From Bemisia tabaci (Eukaryota; Arthropoda; Insecta; Hemiptera; Aleyrodidae): a DNA stretch of 64,000 nucleotides. Where the stretch lies: NCBI RefSeq assembly GCF_918797505.1, contig NC_092793.1, positions 73,467,912 through 73,531,911 of the forward strand, read 5' to 3'. The stretch's first letter is position 1, and each line of letters opens with the position of its first letter. Below, piece after piece: positions 10,966 to 22,545 of this stretch. The notes under the pieces were generated by a model. It made no database searches. It was not told the origin of the DNA and saw nothing but the letters and a program-made list of their open reading frames with translations. The position numbers and the translations under genes were made by a program.

Positions 10966-13870
10966 TCAAATGCCCAAGAGCCCCTGATTGCGTTCGAAGA
11001 GCACAAGGAGGCCCGTCAGTTTAAAAGAAGGATAATTTTGAGAACCCCTGAATTCCAAGCTCGTGGGGTTGCGACGTTTTAATCTTCGGGTGCATTGGTC
11101 CTTTTCCAGAAGCGCAAGCGCTTCTGGGTTGGGATGCCTATGCAGCCTAGTTTCGTAAGAGTTGTACATTTTTGTTATGTAGTCCTCTACAGAATCAATG
11201 TTGAGGTCGGCGCGAATATCCGCGTTCCTCTCATACCATCTGGCTTTTGAAATGCTTCGTAATATTTTCATTTGTATGACTTCTATCTTTTTTTAAATTT
11301 GACTTGGCTGCACAGCCCCACAACTGGCAGCCATAACTCCAAACCGGCCTCAACATTGACTTGTAGAGGAGCAGTTTGGTTTCTCTAGAGATAACTTGGA
11401 TTTGCGGCCAATCAGCCACTGCATATCTGAAATTTAAGTCTTAATTGCTCTGACTTTTTTCTTCTAGTGTAGCACCCCACATTGAGCCTGGAATCCAGGT
11501 GGAGGCCGAGATATCGGCGAACTGTGTCGCGAGGGATTTCAGAGTTCCTAAGAGAAGAGGAATATGAGTAAATGGCCTGTTGGTAAATCAATTCTCACCG
11601 ATTTAGACGCATTTAATTTGGTCATTATCTTTGTTTGTCCATTTATTAATCCTGTTTAGGTGGGATTGAGCGTAATAAAACGTGCCTCCCTGTAGCTTTT
11701 CGACGCTGCTAGCACAAGCGTATCATCTGCATAAACTCCCAGTTTCCCCCTCGTCCCAGACTGCGGATGTCTGTGGTGAAAAGGGAATTAGAGAAGGGGG
11801 GAAAGACAGGAACCCTGCGGAACTCCTTGCCCTTATTTGGTCTGACACTTTGAGGTGGTATTTTCCATATCGCACTCTAAATTTGTTCTACCTCTAAAAA
11901 TGAAGACAGGAGTTCAACCAAGGATACATGGGAGCATTTTGTAGAGTTTTCCCGATGAGGCGCTCGTGCCCAGACACGATCAAAATGCTCTGTCGCTAAC
12001 ATCAAAGAAAAACCGCGCCCATCCGTAGTCTCCCTTTGCCAGGGAGTCTTCTCTAAATTATTCGTTTATTCTCTGTGCGTTGAACCTCCACTGTGCGAAT
12101 GTGTACCGCTCGGACCCCCCCACATTGGGGAGCCCGATATTAGATTTGCTTGCCAACTTATTCTCACGTTCACTCTCCTTATAATGTCCCAGTTATTCTC
12201 AAGAGTTATTGCCGATAACCCAGGCAACAACGAACAATTGGCCTGTAAGATGCAGCCTCTGTTATGGAGGTTTGTCTGGTTTTAAGAGGAACTGAAGATT
12301 TTCCGCTATCTTCCATTGAGAGGGAATATATTGCATCTAATGACAGCATTAAAGAATTGAGACACAAATTCAATATTGCCCGCTGTATATGCAGTTCTCA
12401 AAATCATCCATGAGATTTTTATCAATCCAGGGCTCTTGTTGCCTTATTTTACCTTTTATCTCTTTATATGATTTCTGAGGGAGATAAGGTTTTTTATTTA
12501 TATTTGTGGATATTTTTGATTTTTCGGGGTTCAATGTGGACACTTCCCGCTTCATTCAGCAAATCTGGAGTCCAGAACTTGCCGTGGAAACATCAAGTCA
12601 GATAGTGTTTCCATGTCTTCGTGCGGTGAAAAGAAGAAGCGGCTTCAAAGTGGATCAGCTAAAAACCTCTGCTTTTTCCAGCATGCTGATATTTAGCCCA
12701 TGTCTTGTCAGGTTTGCTTGATTGGGACTTTTTTTTTTTTTTTAATTTTTAACTGTTTTGGCCTTTTTAATATTTTGTGGCTGCCCATAAAGAGTAGTTT
12801 TTATCTGCTGACGGAGACAAGGAGGTAATAATTTTTTAAATTTGTAATTTAAAAATTCTTGTGTTCTTTTCTTTACTATTGCATTTAATCTGTTAAATTT
12901 TGAATTGTCTTCAGGAAAATGGGTGAAATTTGTTTCTTTTGGCTTTTTCTTTTTAAACGAATAAGAATTAGAAAGTTCCTTTGGGATAGCGTACAGGTTT
13001 ATGTTATTTACAGCTACAGGTGTATGGCTGCTGCACAGGCATCTGATATTTTCCACCAGCAGCTCCGACTCCCTGTCAATATCTTCTGGATGTGAGGACT
13101 GGAACGCTGTTGTCAATAAAATTTTCTAGATCTAACCTGAAAATTTTCCAATCTGTTCTTTTAGAGCAATTGAGGGGGGACGATTATCAAAGGATTGGAG
13201 TAGTAAAAATCTCCAGAATGATTTTTGCATGACCTTTTTCCATAGACATTAAGGTATCACATGGAGACGTGGTCAATAAGTTTATGTTTTAAAAACAAAA
13301 AAGTCATATTAGATCAGGTTGGTGGCCTGGATTAGTGGGAAAATATGTCGGTTTTCCGGTGGATATAAAATTCCCGCCAACCAAATTAACAGCTTCTAGG
13401 AGTGATACGCCTTTAGGGTTATCTCTCCTGGATCCCCATCGAGGATTTTAGCGTTCCAATCCCACCGATCAGATACTTGGGCCTAATTCTCCAAAAACTC
13501 AGTGTAAATCCTCAGTTGAGAGGATGTTCGGGGTGGGAGTGATATTGAGGCTATGTTGAAAGAGTATCATATCAGTTGCACACGTTTACGATTACAACTT
13601 GAAAAGCATTTGTCTCTATCAACTTGATAAGATTGTGAGTAATGTTTTCTTTAATTAAATGGAAGACCCACCTCTGTGCTTTATTGTGCTGGATGAAATT
13701 GAGTTAAACATTTTATATACCAGCCAAATACCTTTTATAATCGGTCCTGGTGAAACCAGGTTTCCGATAAATAGGGCTATGTCCACTTTGAAATCCCTGT
13801 AGCGTGACATTGAATTCTTCGCCGTCACTCCGGGGTCTGTCCGCCGCAATTTCCATAGCCATACATGTTT
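10966..13870 (-). pseudogene. ORF2 (endonuclease/reverse transcriptase) remnant
   Basis: The minus strand carries successive jockey ORF2 landmarks in shifting frames. The degenerate endonuclease start includes DIALFIGN (about 13760). The endonuclease end is STGKPTYFPTNPGHQPDLI (about 13311-13368). The linker with DRESELLVENI lies at about 13060. The polymerase active-site motif YADD is at 11722-11733 followed by TLVLAAS. HLDSRLNVG lies at about 11480, LLYKSMLRPVWSYGCQLWG at about 11330-11385, and the C-terminal ARWYERNADIRADLN at about 11190-11240. The stop is at 10966. Frameshifts between these blocks show it is a dead copy. Confidence 0.9.
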
Positions 13871-13889
13871 AATGAACTTGCAATTAGTC

Positions 13890-14760
13890 TTTGCTCGTAT
13901 GCTCCTTTAACATCATCGAAATTGATTTCTGGATAATTTTCCTGGTTGAGGACATTAAGATATTCTGAGTTAGTCACTGACTCACAAGTCAATTTAAAAA
14001 AGTCCATCTTCATCTTCTTTGTTTATCCTTTTCTGGCTAGCTTCAAGTTTACCTCACTTTCGCGGTGAGAAACTCTGCGCTGAAGCATTCAACAGTTTCT
14101 CTTGTTTTTTGTAATAAGACCACCGATCAGAGCCGGCAGAACTGTCCTCCTGCGCCCCTGTGTTGCCCGGATTAGCTGTATTTGCCTATGATAATGCTTG
14201 AGCAAAAGTCCTAGTCTAATTTCTTTGGAGGCGCAATGAGTTTTGTTATATTTTTCCCTAGTTTTCGGTAAAACTTTTTTGATCTCAGGAGGAGTCTATT
14301 TCTGTAGCTTGTGGAGTTGCTTATTTTATCGTGCAACTGGAAATTCTTTCGCGAAGGGACATCCGCGATAACTCGCGGTGATGACCGATCGCGCCACAAT
14401 TTACACATTTTGGATTTAAGATCGACCTTTAAAAGGACACTCAGGAGATAAATGTTTGCCTGCGCATTTGACACATCGTGGATTTTTCTGCAAAAGTTGT
14501 GAGTATGCGAAAACAACTTGACATCTTCGGCACTGTGGAACTATCTTATTATCTATCTTCTTGGCTCTATTTGAACAATAGTGATGAGCAATTGCTTTGA
14601 TCTTATAGATGTTTTCTATTGATTCATGAATGGTCAAAATCAAGTTGATGAACTGGTATTTTTATGAGTTCGAATTCCTTGATAGGTTTAGCATTTGTAG
14701 TTTGATTTTCAGATGTTGTTACGAAGGGGTAGTTTGAAGGGGGGTAGCAGATTCAGGATC
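13890..14760 (-). pseudogene. ORF1 (gag-like) remnant of the jockey-like element
   Basis: The minus-strand frame at 14416-14643 holds CCHC zinc-knuckle residues: QCRRCQ, then PRCVKCAGKHLSPECP, typical of the nucleic-acid-binding end of jockey gag proteins. Upstream and downstream frames are broken and no intact start-to-stop frame remains. The distance from the element's 5' end to the knuckles (about 250 bp) is much shorter than normal, suggesting a deletion of the central gag region. Confidence 0.75.
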
Positions 14761-14800
14761 AGTATCCATAGGCATAATTGTTTTTTCATTTTTTTTCTAA

Positions 14801-14940
14801 GATCCTAAGGGTACAAATACGACCCTCCGGCCGATCGTATCACTTGAATCCAGATCTCTCACTTGTGACTTTGAAGCGAATTTTTGTGTGGATGATGTGC
14901 TGTTTTTGATTCTGGAGGTTCCTACGGGCGCAGCCGTGGA
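14801..14940. repeat. satellite array, segment beyond the retrotransposon
   Basis: After the second copy of the 13-bp target duplication the 117-bp monomer continues (CCGGCCGATCG, ATCACTTGAATCCAGAT, TTTTTGTGTGGATGATGTGC, GATTCTGGAGG) and then fades near 14940. Removing the insertion restores the monomer spacing of about 116-117 bp. Confidence 0.9.
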
Positions 14941-15845
14941 CTTGTCCTATCGATGTTCATGAGGTCATGGATGAATCAAGCGCTGAATATAATGGATGCT
15001 TAGCCATTTATCATGAGTTTTGATCCATAACCGTTGCGAAAAGTCCGAAAAAAAGGATTATTTTCCCGAAAAATTGGAAAAGGGCCCAAGCTCCTGCAGG
15101 GGGGCACTTTTGGGGGAAAAACTTTATAGAAGAAAAATGTCGATTTTTACCCGTTGAACACGCCCCTGTAATGTATCGTGCAACGCAAAAACGCCGTAAA
15201 CGCCATTCTACATTTTTTTGAAACAATATATCATAGCAGAAAAACTTGTTTTCCTTGGGACAATTTTTTGACAGAATTCGTTCGCAAATACTATCAAGAA
15301 CTTAACCTGAAAATTTGCGGTGCATGGATGAAACAGTTTTAATTTTATAAAGTGTTAAGTTCAATGAAACGAGGGACAAATTTGTTGGATTTACGGTGTT
15401 ATTGCTTAGTACGAAAGTAATGGCCCTTTGACCTTAGATCACTCTGTATACCATCGCTCTTCCAACGTAAGGGCATATCTCAATCGGACGTATATATGCT
15501 AAATGGAACTACATACAAATGGAAAGATACGGTGTGCTCGTTAGTTGAGGGCCATAAGTATGAATGGGAATTTAAAAGCGTCAGTGACGTCAGAGGCAAC
15601 GACCGAGACCCGACACGACGGGGAGATCGGTGGCGGGACTCCTTAACTCATGAGCCCTGTCCTTAACGCTCTCGTCACATGCCTACAGTTCACGAGTTAG
15701 CGCTCAGTTCCTCTTGATTTAATGTAAAATCCCGCTTTTCCATTTTCTCAAAAGGAACTATATCCACTTTTACATTGTTTTTTATGCAGCTTGCACGAGC
15801 ACACCCCATCTTTCCACTCGTACATAGTTTCTTTTAGCATGAACA
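14941..15845. other. non-coding stretch
   Basis: No exon is supported. About 15451-15490 (ATCGCTCTTCCAACGTAAGG..TATCTCAAT) resembles one end of the family H foldback found at 53159 and 58088. Confidence 0.4.
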
Positions 15846-15849
15846 CGTC

Positions 15850-16357
15850 CAATGGAGATGTTGCATGTGAAGGAATTTGCGATTTGACTACTGATTCTTT
15901 TGTAAAAGTTCGCGAGAAACACGATGGGCCACTGGTTTTCTCTGAAACCAATTCCCAAGCTCAAAAAAAAGCTCTCAAGTTGAGGCCAAAATGGAGGGGA
16001 TATCCCACGCTATCCTGAGAGTCCACCTCTACATCGAGACAAACTCTCCATGCACAGATAGGGAGCAAATACATTCATAGGGTTGCTGTGATTTCAGTTT
16101 TAGAATCCCTTAATAAGGTGGCAGCCCTGTCAATGTATTTGCTCCTATCTTTGCATGGAGAGTTTGTCTTGATGTAGACATGGACTCTCAGGGTAGTGTC
16201 GGATAGGTATCCCCTTCATTTTGGCCTCAACTTGAGAGCTTTTTCTGAGCTTGGGAGTTGATTTCAGAGAAAACCAGTGGCACCATCGTGTTTCTCGCGA
16301 ACTTTTACATTGGAATCAATTGTCAAATCGCAAATCCTTCACACATGCATCATCTCC
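15850..16357. repeat. foldback element, about 508 bp
   Basis: Two arms of about 240 bp (15850-16092 and 16124-16357) are reverse complements, for example GGAGATGTTGCATGTGAAGG with CCTTCACACATGCATCATCTCC, and ACAAACTCTCCATGCA with TGCATGGAGAGTTTGT. A loop of about 30 bp separates them. No coding content. Confidence 0.85.
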
Positions 16358-16369
16358 AATTCTACTCGA

Positions 16370-16915
16370 TCCTTGCGCTCCGTATATCTCCGTGCGTCCC
16401 GAGGCTCGTGCGGAGATAGAGATACACCCCAACGTCAGAGGGGCGCCGATCCGAATCGGAAGGAAATATTCGGCCGGGCGAATGCGCGATACGGGCCGCT
16501 TAAAAGCCCCGCGTCGCGTCGGGGAGCACAGTGGCATTTTCAATTACGCCGAGCGGAAGCGTCGACTCGTCGGGCGTCGCGACGCTCCATCGGCGGATCC
16601 GGTCGACTCGCGGTTTATTGGATGGCGTCGCGGCGGCGCGCGCGTCACGCCATCTGGCGCATCAGTGTCATCTCACGGCAAAGTAAACAGGGGGCCATTA
16701 ATTCACCGCCAGTCGAATCCGCGTGTCCCCCGAATGCAGCCCGATTGCATTTGAATTTCCAGCGGGAGCCCGCGCGCCGCCCCCGATTTACATATAAATA
16801 AACGCCCGCCGCCGCCGACGACGCGCGCCGAGCCCGTCGGGGCGTCCCAGGAGGAGTCGCTTCCCCAGGGCCCAGTTCCAGGCGCTGGAAACCGTCAAGG
16901 AAACTGGAACGCCGC
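16370..16915 (+). promoter_or_regulatory. GC-rich island with TATA-like box (candidate promoter)
   Basis: About 540 bp of clearly GC- and CpG-rich sequence stands out in AT-rich surroundings. At about 16791-16800 it holds CATATAAATA, a good TATA consensus, followed by GC-rich DNA. Overlapping frames on both strands (16251-16801 +, 16645-16917 -) are long only because stops are rare in GC-rich DNA; none shows a known domain. It may be the promoter and first exon of a plus-strand gene, but no donor or coding start is convincing. Confidence 0.35.
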
Positions 16916-17152
16916 ACGGTGGACCCACTCGATTGGAGAGGTCGGACGAAATTTGGAAACTTTAAACGCTCATAACTCCGTTTATACAGAACTTTCAGGT
17001 TCTGAAAGTGGTTTCATTGGTTTCCTCGTGAAATTTTCTTTTAGAAGTACCCCTTAAATTTCAAAATATGACGAAATAAACATCTGAATTTGCAGTTTTA
17101 GTCAAAAATGTCTTGCCCGACCTCTATAATTGACTCGATCCACTGTGCGCCG
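16913..17152. mobile_element. MITE, family D, copy 1
   Basis: The ends are GCACGGTGGACCCACTCGATT at the left and GACTCGATCCACTGTGC at the right, with internal TTTAAACGCTCATAACTCCG and GGTTTCCTCGTGAAATTTTC. Copies lie at 39264, 57198 and 59407; orientation varies between copies. Confidence 0.8.
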
Positions 17153-17236
17153 TGCGATGCCGCCCTACCGAAGACATCTGTAGCGACAAAATCTTTATAT
17201 TATAGAGACACGAGAGTATAACGCCTAACGCCTAAG

Positions 17237-17350
17237 CTGCCGTGCTAAGGAAGAGCGCAGTATAAGCCTCCGACTTTGCCAAGTTTTCTTCGATATAAAC
17301 CGAATGTACCGGGGAAAATGTGAATATTTTTTTCTAACTTTTTCCAGACA
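17237..17350. mobile_element. MITE, family F, truncated copy
   Basis: CTGCCGTGCTAAGGAAGAGCGCAGTATAAGC...TTTGCCAAGTTTT matches the left end of the family F copies at 42419, 49081 and 63602. The right end is missing. Confidence 0.6.
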
Positions 17351-20300
17351 TTTCAGGAATGTAAAGATTGACAGTGACATTGTTTGTGTTGGAAGGTTGG
17401 CTGACTTGTTGAAATAAAGTAAATGTAACTAACAACAGCTTGACAGCTTCCAAGTGTGGTGTACAAAAAATTAAGGCGGAAGGCGCCTGCATGCGACTTT
17501 TCCTGCTCGGAGGATGTCTATGTTGCCTATCAAAAATCTGAAGGCGCTCTGATTTTCTTCGCTCTTCCTGCTACGCGAGAGTGTACTTTTTGTGCCTCTC
17601 GTGGTCTGGTGATCTTCATAGCATTTGAAATAATAACAAAGATGATGAATATGTCGAAGGCAAATATGTAGTCGAATATTCTTACTCAGATTGACATTTT
17701 TATTTTTTCCCATAATTTTACACAAAATAATTCGTTCCTCCAGTAAGGAAGGATTCTCTATAAAAATATGCAGCATACACTAGTTTTTTGAATGATTCTA
17801 AGATCTTGGATGCTCATTCAGCATGAAATTTTCAGCAATTCATGAAACATAGAATATTTAACATTTTGTCATTTAAATGCACTAACGGCATGTAAAAAGG
17901 AAAGAACAGGCGGGAGAGTTCGCGAATTTGAAGAGTTATTGTTCCCAAAGTAATGAAAACTTGTGAACTTCTCGCCATACATTTACAGAATTCTGTCAAC
18001 TGTCAAAATTTGACTACCGGCCTATAGGCATTTTATAAAATGCCTGATTTGACTAATTGTCTTCGGCAAATACATGTTTTCACCGTCGATAATTTTTGCA
18101 TTCACTGATCTGTTTGAATCAGGCTAGTGCTCATTGCAGCTATTTGCAATCCGGAGTCAAGAATAGGAAAACGAGCTGTGTGGCTTTTGCCGCAGTAATC
18201 GTTCGAGATTCAGTGAATTTATCGCTGCTATGCAATCATGCTCGCACTCGTTCTTCGGAATATTCGCTGCATGATTTCGCCCTTTCAACGGAAACTTTGA
18301 GAGTGAGAAAAATAATCGCCGTAAAAGATGGGCCGCCGAACGGAAAGTATGCCCATGCGATCGGCTCACCTCGCGCTCAGAGCCAACCGCCCGGCCTATT
18401 TCCCCGTCAAGTTTCGCAATAAAAGAGATTTAACGGTCCAGAAAAGCAACTTTTCCACGTTGATTTTCACTGCGAAACTGCCGGATTCATAAGTATATTT
18501 GATGTTTCCTCGTAGCTTTCTCGGACCTGTCTGGAAATTTGTCGGCGCCGCTTGAAGTTTACCTTAAATTTACGAAAGTTTCCGAACAGAAGACGTATAA
18601 GGTGAGATACTCCGATCGGCCGGTGGAGCTACTCAAGTGACTACAAATTAAGCTTCCAGCTCGGTGTGTTGTTCTTTGGGGCGGAAATTATTTTTGGTAT
18701 CTACGTGTGTATCCACACTAACGGGGCAAAAGCGGTTATAGATACTGAGCGTCGATTTATATTGACCATGCATTGGACTTTTTCGGTGAATGGAACTGAG
18801 GTTTTTGGTCGTAGGAGCAGAATTGTTGTTATGTAGCAGGACTTTCTCTTCATCTTGAAATATTTCGGAGTAACCTAAGGTTTCGGTTCACTTAACTAAA
18901 CATCTTGTTAACCGAATCGTTTTGGATGAAATAACCGGAAAAAAATGAACCGAAAGTAGCCAAAAATTCTCTGCCTTGATAGCAATGATAGCCGTAACTC
19001 TCAATTTTTTTTAAATCGAGTTTCCTTCAAAATTCGTCTAATCTCTTTCAGTTGGAATCAGTAAAATAGTTAAGATAGCAAAATTCGTCTTATTTTTATG
19101 AAATCGAGGCATATGAGAGAGCCGTAAATGCGCAAAAAAAGAAGTAGTTTTAAACAAAGCAGCTGCAAGGAGCATTGTTCCTCCAGAGAGCCAATAAAAG
19201 CAGTGCTTTTAAGTAAAATGCCTGCCGGTTTTTAACCTGAAAATGCGTTCGTTATATGTCAAAAACGCAACCACGGAAGCAGAAGATAGCACCGACGGCT
19301 CTTACATAAGACTAGTCTAAGATGAAAGTGAAATATACCCTTTCCCTATAATTTAAAGAAACTAGGTCAATTTTTAATCATCCAAACGATTTCTAAGAGT
19401 TTTTGATGATTGGTGGCAATTTGACAAAGAACAGAGGCTGCTTTCAATAAAAACTTCCCGTTCAGACGCTAGTGAGCCTATTTTCTAAAAAAATTCATTT
19501 TTGCGACTGTCTTCGCTATCACGGCAGCATTTTTAGGCTCTGAGGATACACCTGGGAATGGTCAGAGCTGGTGAGGAAGCATGTAGATTGATTTTACTGT
19601 CATTTCGGCGAGAACGTCATGCGGCTCGCGTGCTACGGGGAAAAATAAGACTTGTAACCACAATATCACCGATTCAACGGCGCCCTCGACGCCATTGTGC
19701 CGTCAACACTTGTTATTATTGTCATCAAAACAGTGTCAGCCGAGCTTGGCAAAATATTGGATTACGCCGGAGACAGTGGAAGGGACCGACTCGTGTTCCG
19801 CCACTGATAGGCAACCGACAGCATTGCCAAACTTAACCTGAAAATATATTTATTTCACCACGTCATAACGAGTTAAATCAAATCAATGAGCATCCAGGGG
19901 AGGGTACACTTCCATGTGCGGGGGAAATTCGAAAATGAGACGGAAAACGTGTCTTTTTGAGTTCCCTTATTTGAAAAATATTGTAGCATCGTAGAAGGAA
20001 AATAGGTGTGGACATTGCAGTGACTCGCCTTCAAAAGGCTCACCCAACTCTTACGTCACGGGTCGGTGTAAGTAAGGCTCGTGCACAAGAGTCAATGTGC
20101 TGTTGACAGGATGTCAGTTTCTTAATTTGTGTACATGAGCTTTGTCAATGCGTTAGTGGGGAAGGCCCGACTGTTACGTCACAGCTCGCGGACTTGTTTT
20201 TTCATGAAGCGTTATTGCAGCTGCTTCTTGCGCCCGTCCATTTTCTTCTACCGTGAAAAATCTATTTGAACATTTGGTGCAAGTCTATAGTCAAATCAAG

Positions 20301-20965
20301 AATTGTTTCGAATAACTGGAGAGCTAGTCAAATTTTGGAGATCTACAAATTTTTGCATGGTTTTGACAAAGTCAGCAGGATATTTTCTTTTTTTAGTATT
20401 TTTGACCTGATCAAAGAATTTCAAACTTTGAACTCATCTAATCCATTTTTATTACAATATTTCAAATGCGTATCATGAATTTTGTGAAATACCCAAAATT
20501 TGAAAGGCGAATGAAGGTACATAGAGGAGTTTGGCTCTCAAAATAATGCTATCCATTAACTTCTCCTTAAAGAATTTCTATATGCACATCCAAATCATCA
20601 TTTTAAAGAATTCCAAGCTCAGAGAGTGCGATTGACTATTGACAGTGGACTCTCGGCGTATCTTATAGATGGATATGTACTGGGGGAAAAAATAAAAAAA
20701 ATTTAAAAAATAAAAAAAAAAAAAAAAATCATTGCCGTCGTTATGAAATTGTACTGTTTAGTTAGCCTCCAGTCACTAATATCTCATGGAGGAATTGACT
20801 CTCGAACTTGACGTTGTTCTTCGCGTTTCACGTATTAATCAGACGAAAAATGGCGTTTATAATATCAAGTCATCATCTTCTTAAAATACGGGGATTTCCA
20901 GTGACGGCAACGGAGCTCCTCGTGCTACATATAGAAAGTCCTATATTTTCATTGAAAACATTCAC
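17351..20965. other. gene-poor stretch
   Basis: A diverged family B fragment lies at about 17440-17640. A-rich runs occur near 20686-20726, and at 20643 a CAGTGGACTCTCGG fragment like the pogo-type end at 36604. Open frames at 18096-18422 and 19558-19836 have no recognisable motif and no supporting splice sites. Confidence 0.4.
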
Positions 20966-21142
20966 CTGCCGTGTATCCCTTGCCCTCCCGTCCCCACATC
21001 CCGTTTGAAGTTGTCGTTTGGGGTCGTATTTTGATTTGATAGCCTCATTCAAGGCCTGGCTCCTATCTTTCGGGTTGTTGTAGGCGAGAGTGAAGGATAG
21101 GGTGTTTAGCCTCTGACTTTCCGCACCCCAACTTGACTGCAT
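20966..21142 (-). CDS. possible coding exon, unknown protein
   Basis: A minus-strand frame of 59 codons begins MQSSWGAESQRLN and ends DGRARDTRQ exactly at a CAG|GTGAAT donor (20966/20965). It is polar and charged (AYNNPKDRSQALNEAIKSKY) with no hydrophobic runs. An in-frame stop lies a few codons upstream of the ATG, so it would be a first coding exon. I recognise no family. Support is limited to composition and the donor; it could be chance. Confidence 0.28.
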
Positions 21143-21829
21143 TGTTGTCGTTTCAACCTCAGCTCAATGAGTCACCACCAGACAGGGTAAAAAATCAAGG
21201 ACGATAGTAAAAATTGTATATTCAAAAATATTAGGTTATAGCTCTATAGTAAATCTTTTCTGAATTATTTGTAGACTAAAAATTAGATTAAACTTATTTT
21301 CTTTTCATTTTATAAGTTATATCTGTAAACTCTGATGATTAGTTAATCTATTAAAAAAATACAGCGTTTTTAACATCAGTCAGTTTAAATTTCAGAAATC
21401 AGATATATTTACTTAAAAAGCTGATAGTATTAGTTTATGGTCTAAGTATTGCTGGGTATATTCCTTTTCTTGGATTGAAAATTAAATGAGTAGTGATTAA
21501 TTATCTTTCATATTTCGGTTCTTCATTAAAGTACACAGAGCACGGTGGAATTATTAGATATTTCTCAATTCCATCCTGGAAATACAAAATAGCGTTTTGG
21601 GCATAAACCGACTTTTTCAAAGTGCAATATCTCGGTTTATATTGAACGTAGAAAGTTGCTGTTCGGACGGATTGCTTTTAGCTGATCTACAAGAATGAAG
21701 CATCCAAATACTATTACGTGACCTGTGGTACTGACCTATTGCAAAATCATTTCTGTGCGGTGTGAGGAAAAATGAATGTTTATATGGTGTTATCGGTCAG
21801 TCAAATGACTAAAAATAGAACAAATCATA

Positions 21830-22545
21830 AAAAAACATAAATAAATAAATAAATAAATAAAAATGTACTTTAATAAATTAAAAAAATGAATCACAATTAA
21901 ATAAAGTCCGTTCAAACTTTCAAATTTCATGAAATTATTTTAGGTTTGTTTTCAACAGCGCGTCACACCCATTGGCGCCTAAAAACCTAACAGGGATACT
22001 TCACGCATTGCGCAATGCGTGAAGTATCCGTGTTAGGTTTGTAGGCGCCAATGCGCGTATCACTCTGGCAGCAGTCACGCGCCGCGGCCGCGGCCGCTCT
22101 TTGTTTGGCTCTAATTTTTAAAAGGTAATTCAACAGACGCCATTTTTTGTGTCAGAGCGAGGTACGATATATCACATTGATTCGTTCCATGACTTCAGCT
22201 ACTTGTCATTTTTTTTTTTTTTTTTTCGAATTTTAAGATCGCACTTCTGTTGTTATGAGTCTGAAGAATTCATGTACCAAATTTGACAGAAAGATTCAAC
22301 GTAATAAAGGCGTGGTTTTTTTAAAGGAAAAATATCGCATTCGAGTGCAGTTTTGATGTCGGTATCGAATTCGAAAAAAAAATTCGAAAAATCGAATTCT
22401 TCTAAAAAAAAAACAAAGAAAAAACGCCTAAATAAATAAATAAAAACGCACTTTTATAAATTATAAAAAATGTATCACAGGTAAATGAAGTCCGTCCAAA
22501 CTTTCAAATTTTATGAAATTCGTTTTAGGTTTGTTTTCAATCGTT
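21830..22545. repeat. direct duplication of an approximately 120-bp unit around a family C element
   Basis: The segment at about 21830-21957 (AAATAAATAAATAAAAATG, ATCACAATTAAATAAAGTCCG, AAACTTTCAAATTTCATGAAA, TTTTAGGTTTGTTTTCAA) recurs at about 22426-22541 with some changes. It includes an (AAAT)n microsatellite. A family C palindrome begins right at the end of the first copy. A poly-T run lies at 22209-22226. Confidence 0.75.
21974..22062. repeat. family C palindrome, copy 1
   Basis: A near-perfect palindrome of about 90 bp is centred on CACGCATTGCGCAATGCGTG, flanked by GGCGCCTA..AACCTAACA and TGTTAGGTTTGTAGGCGCC. It is followed by a GC-rich tail GCAGTCACGCGCCGCGG. Copies lie at 33417 and 40167. 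Confidence 0.85.

Larger units (their letters stand above)
10717..14800 (-). mobile_element. jockey-like non-LTR retrotransposon, decayed
   Basis: The element lies on the minus strand: its 5' end is at 14800 and its A-tail is the poly-T run at 10717-10733. The 13-bp target duplication GATCCTAAGGGTA flanks it (10704-10716 and 14801-14813) and the host satellite resumes on both sides in phase. Inside, in order, are a gag zinc-knuckle remnant, an apurinic-type endonuclease remnant, reverse transcriptase with YADD, and the jockey C-terminal tail. Many stops and frameshifts make it inactive. At 4.08 kb it is slightly short for a full jockey element; the gag part appears internally deleted. Confidence 0.94.

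Noticed and set aside
10966..14800. Possibility that the reverse transcriptase region is an active gene
   Set aside because: Motifs occur in several frames with stops between them; the copy is decayed.
16251..16801. Two overlapping plus-strand frames of 167 and 174 codons
   Set aside because: GC-rich DNA has few stops; frames overlap each other and a foldback arm, and show no domain.
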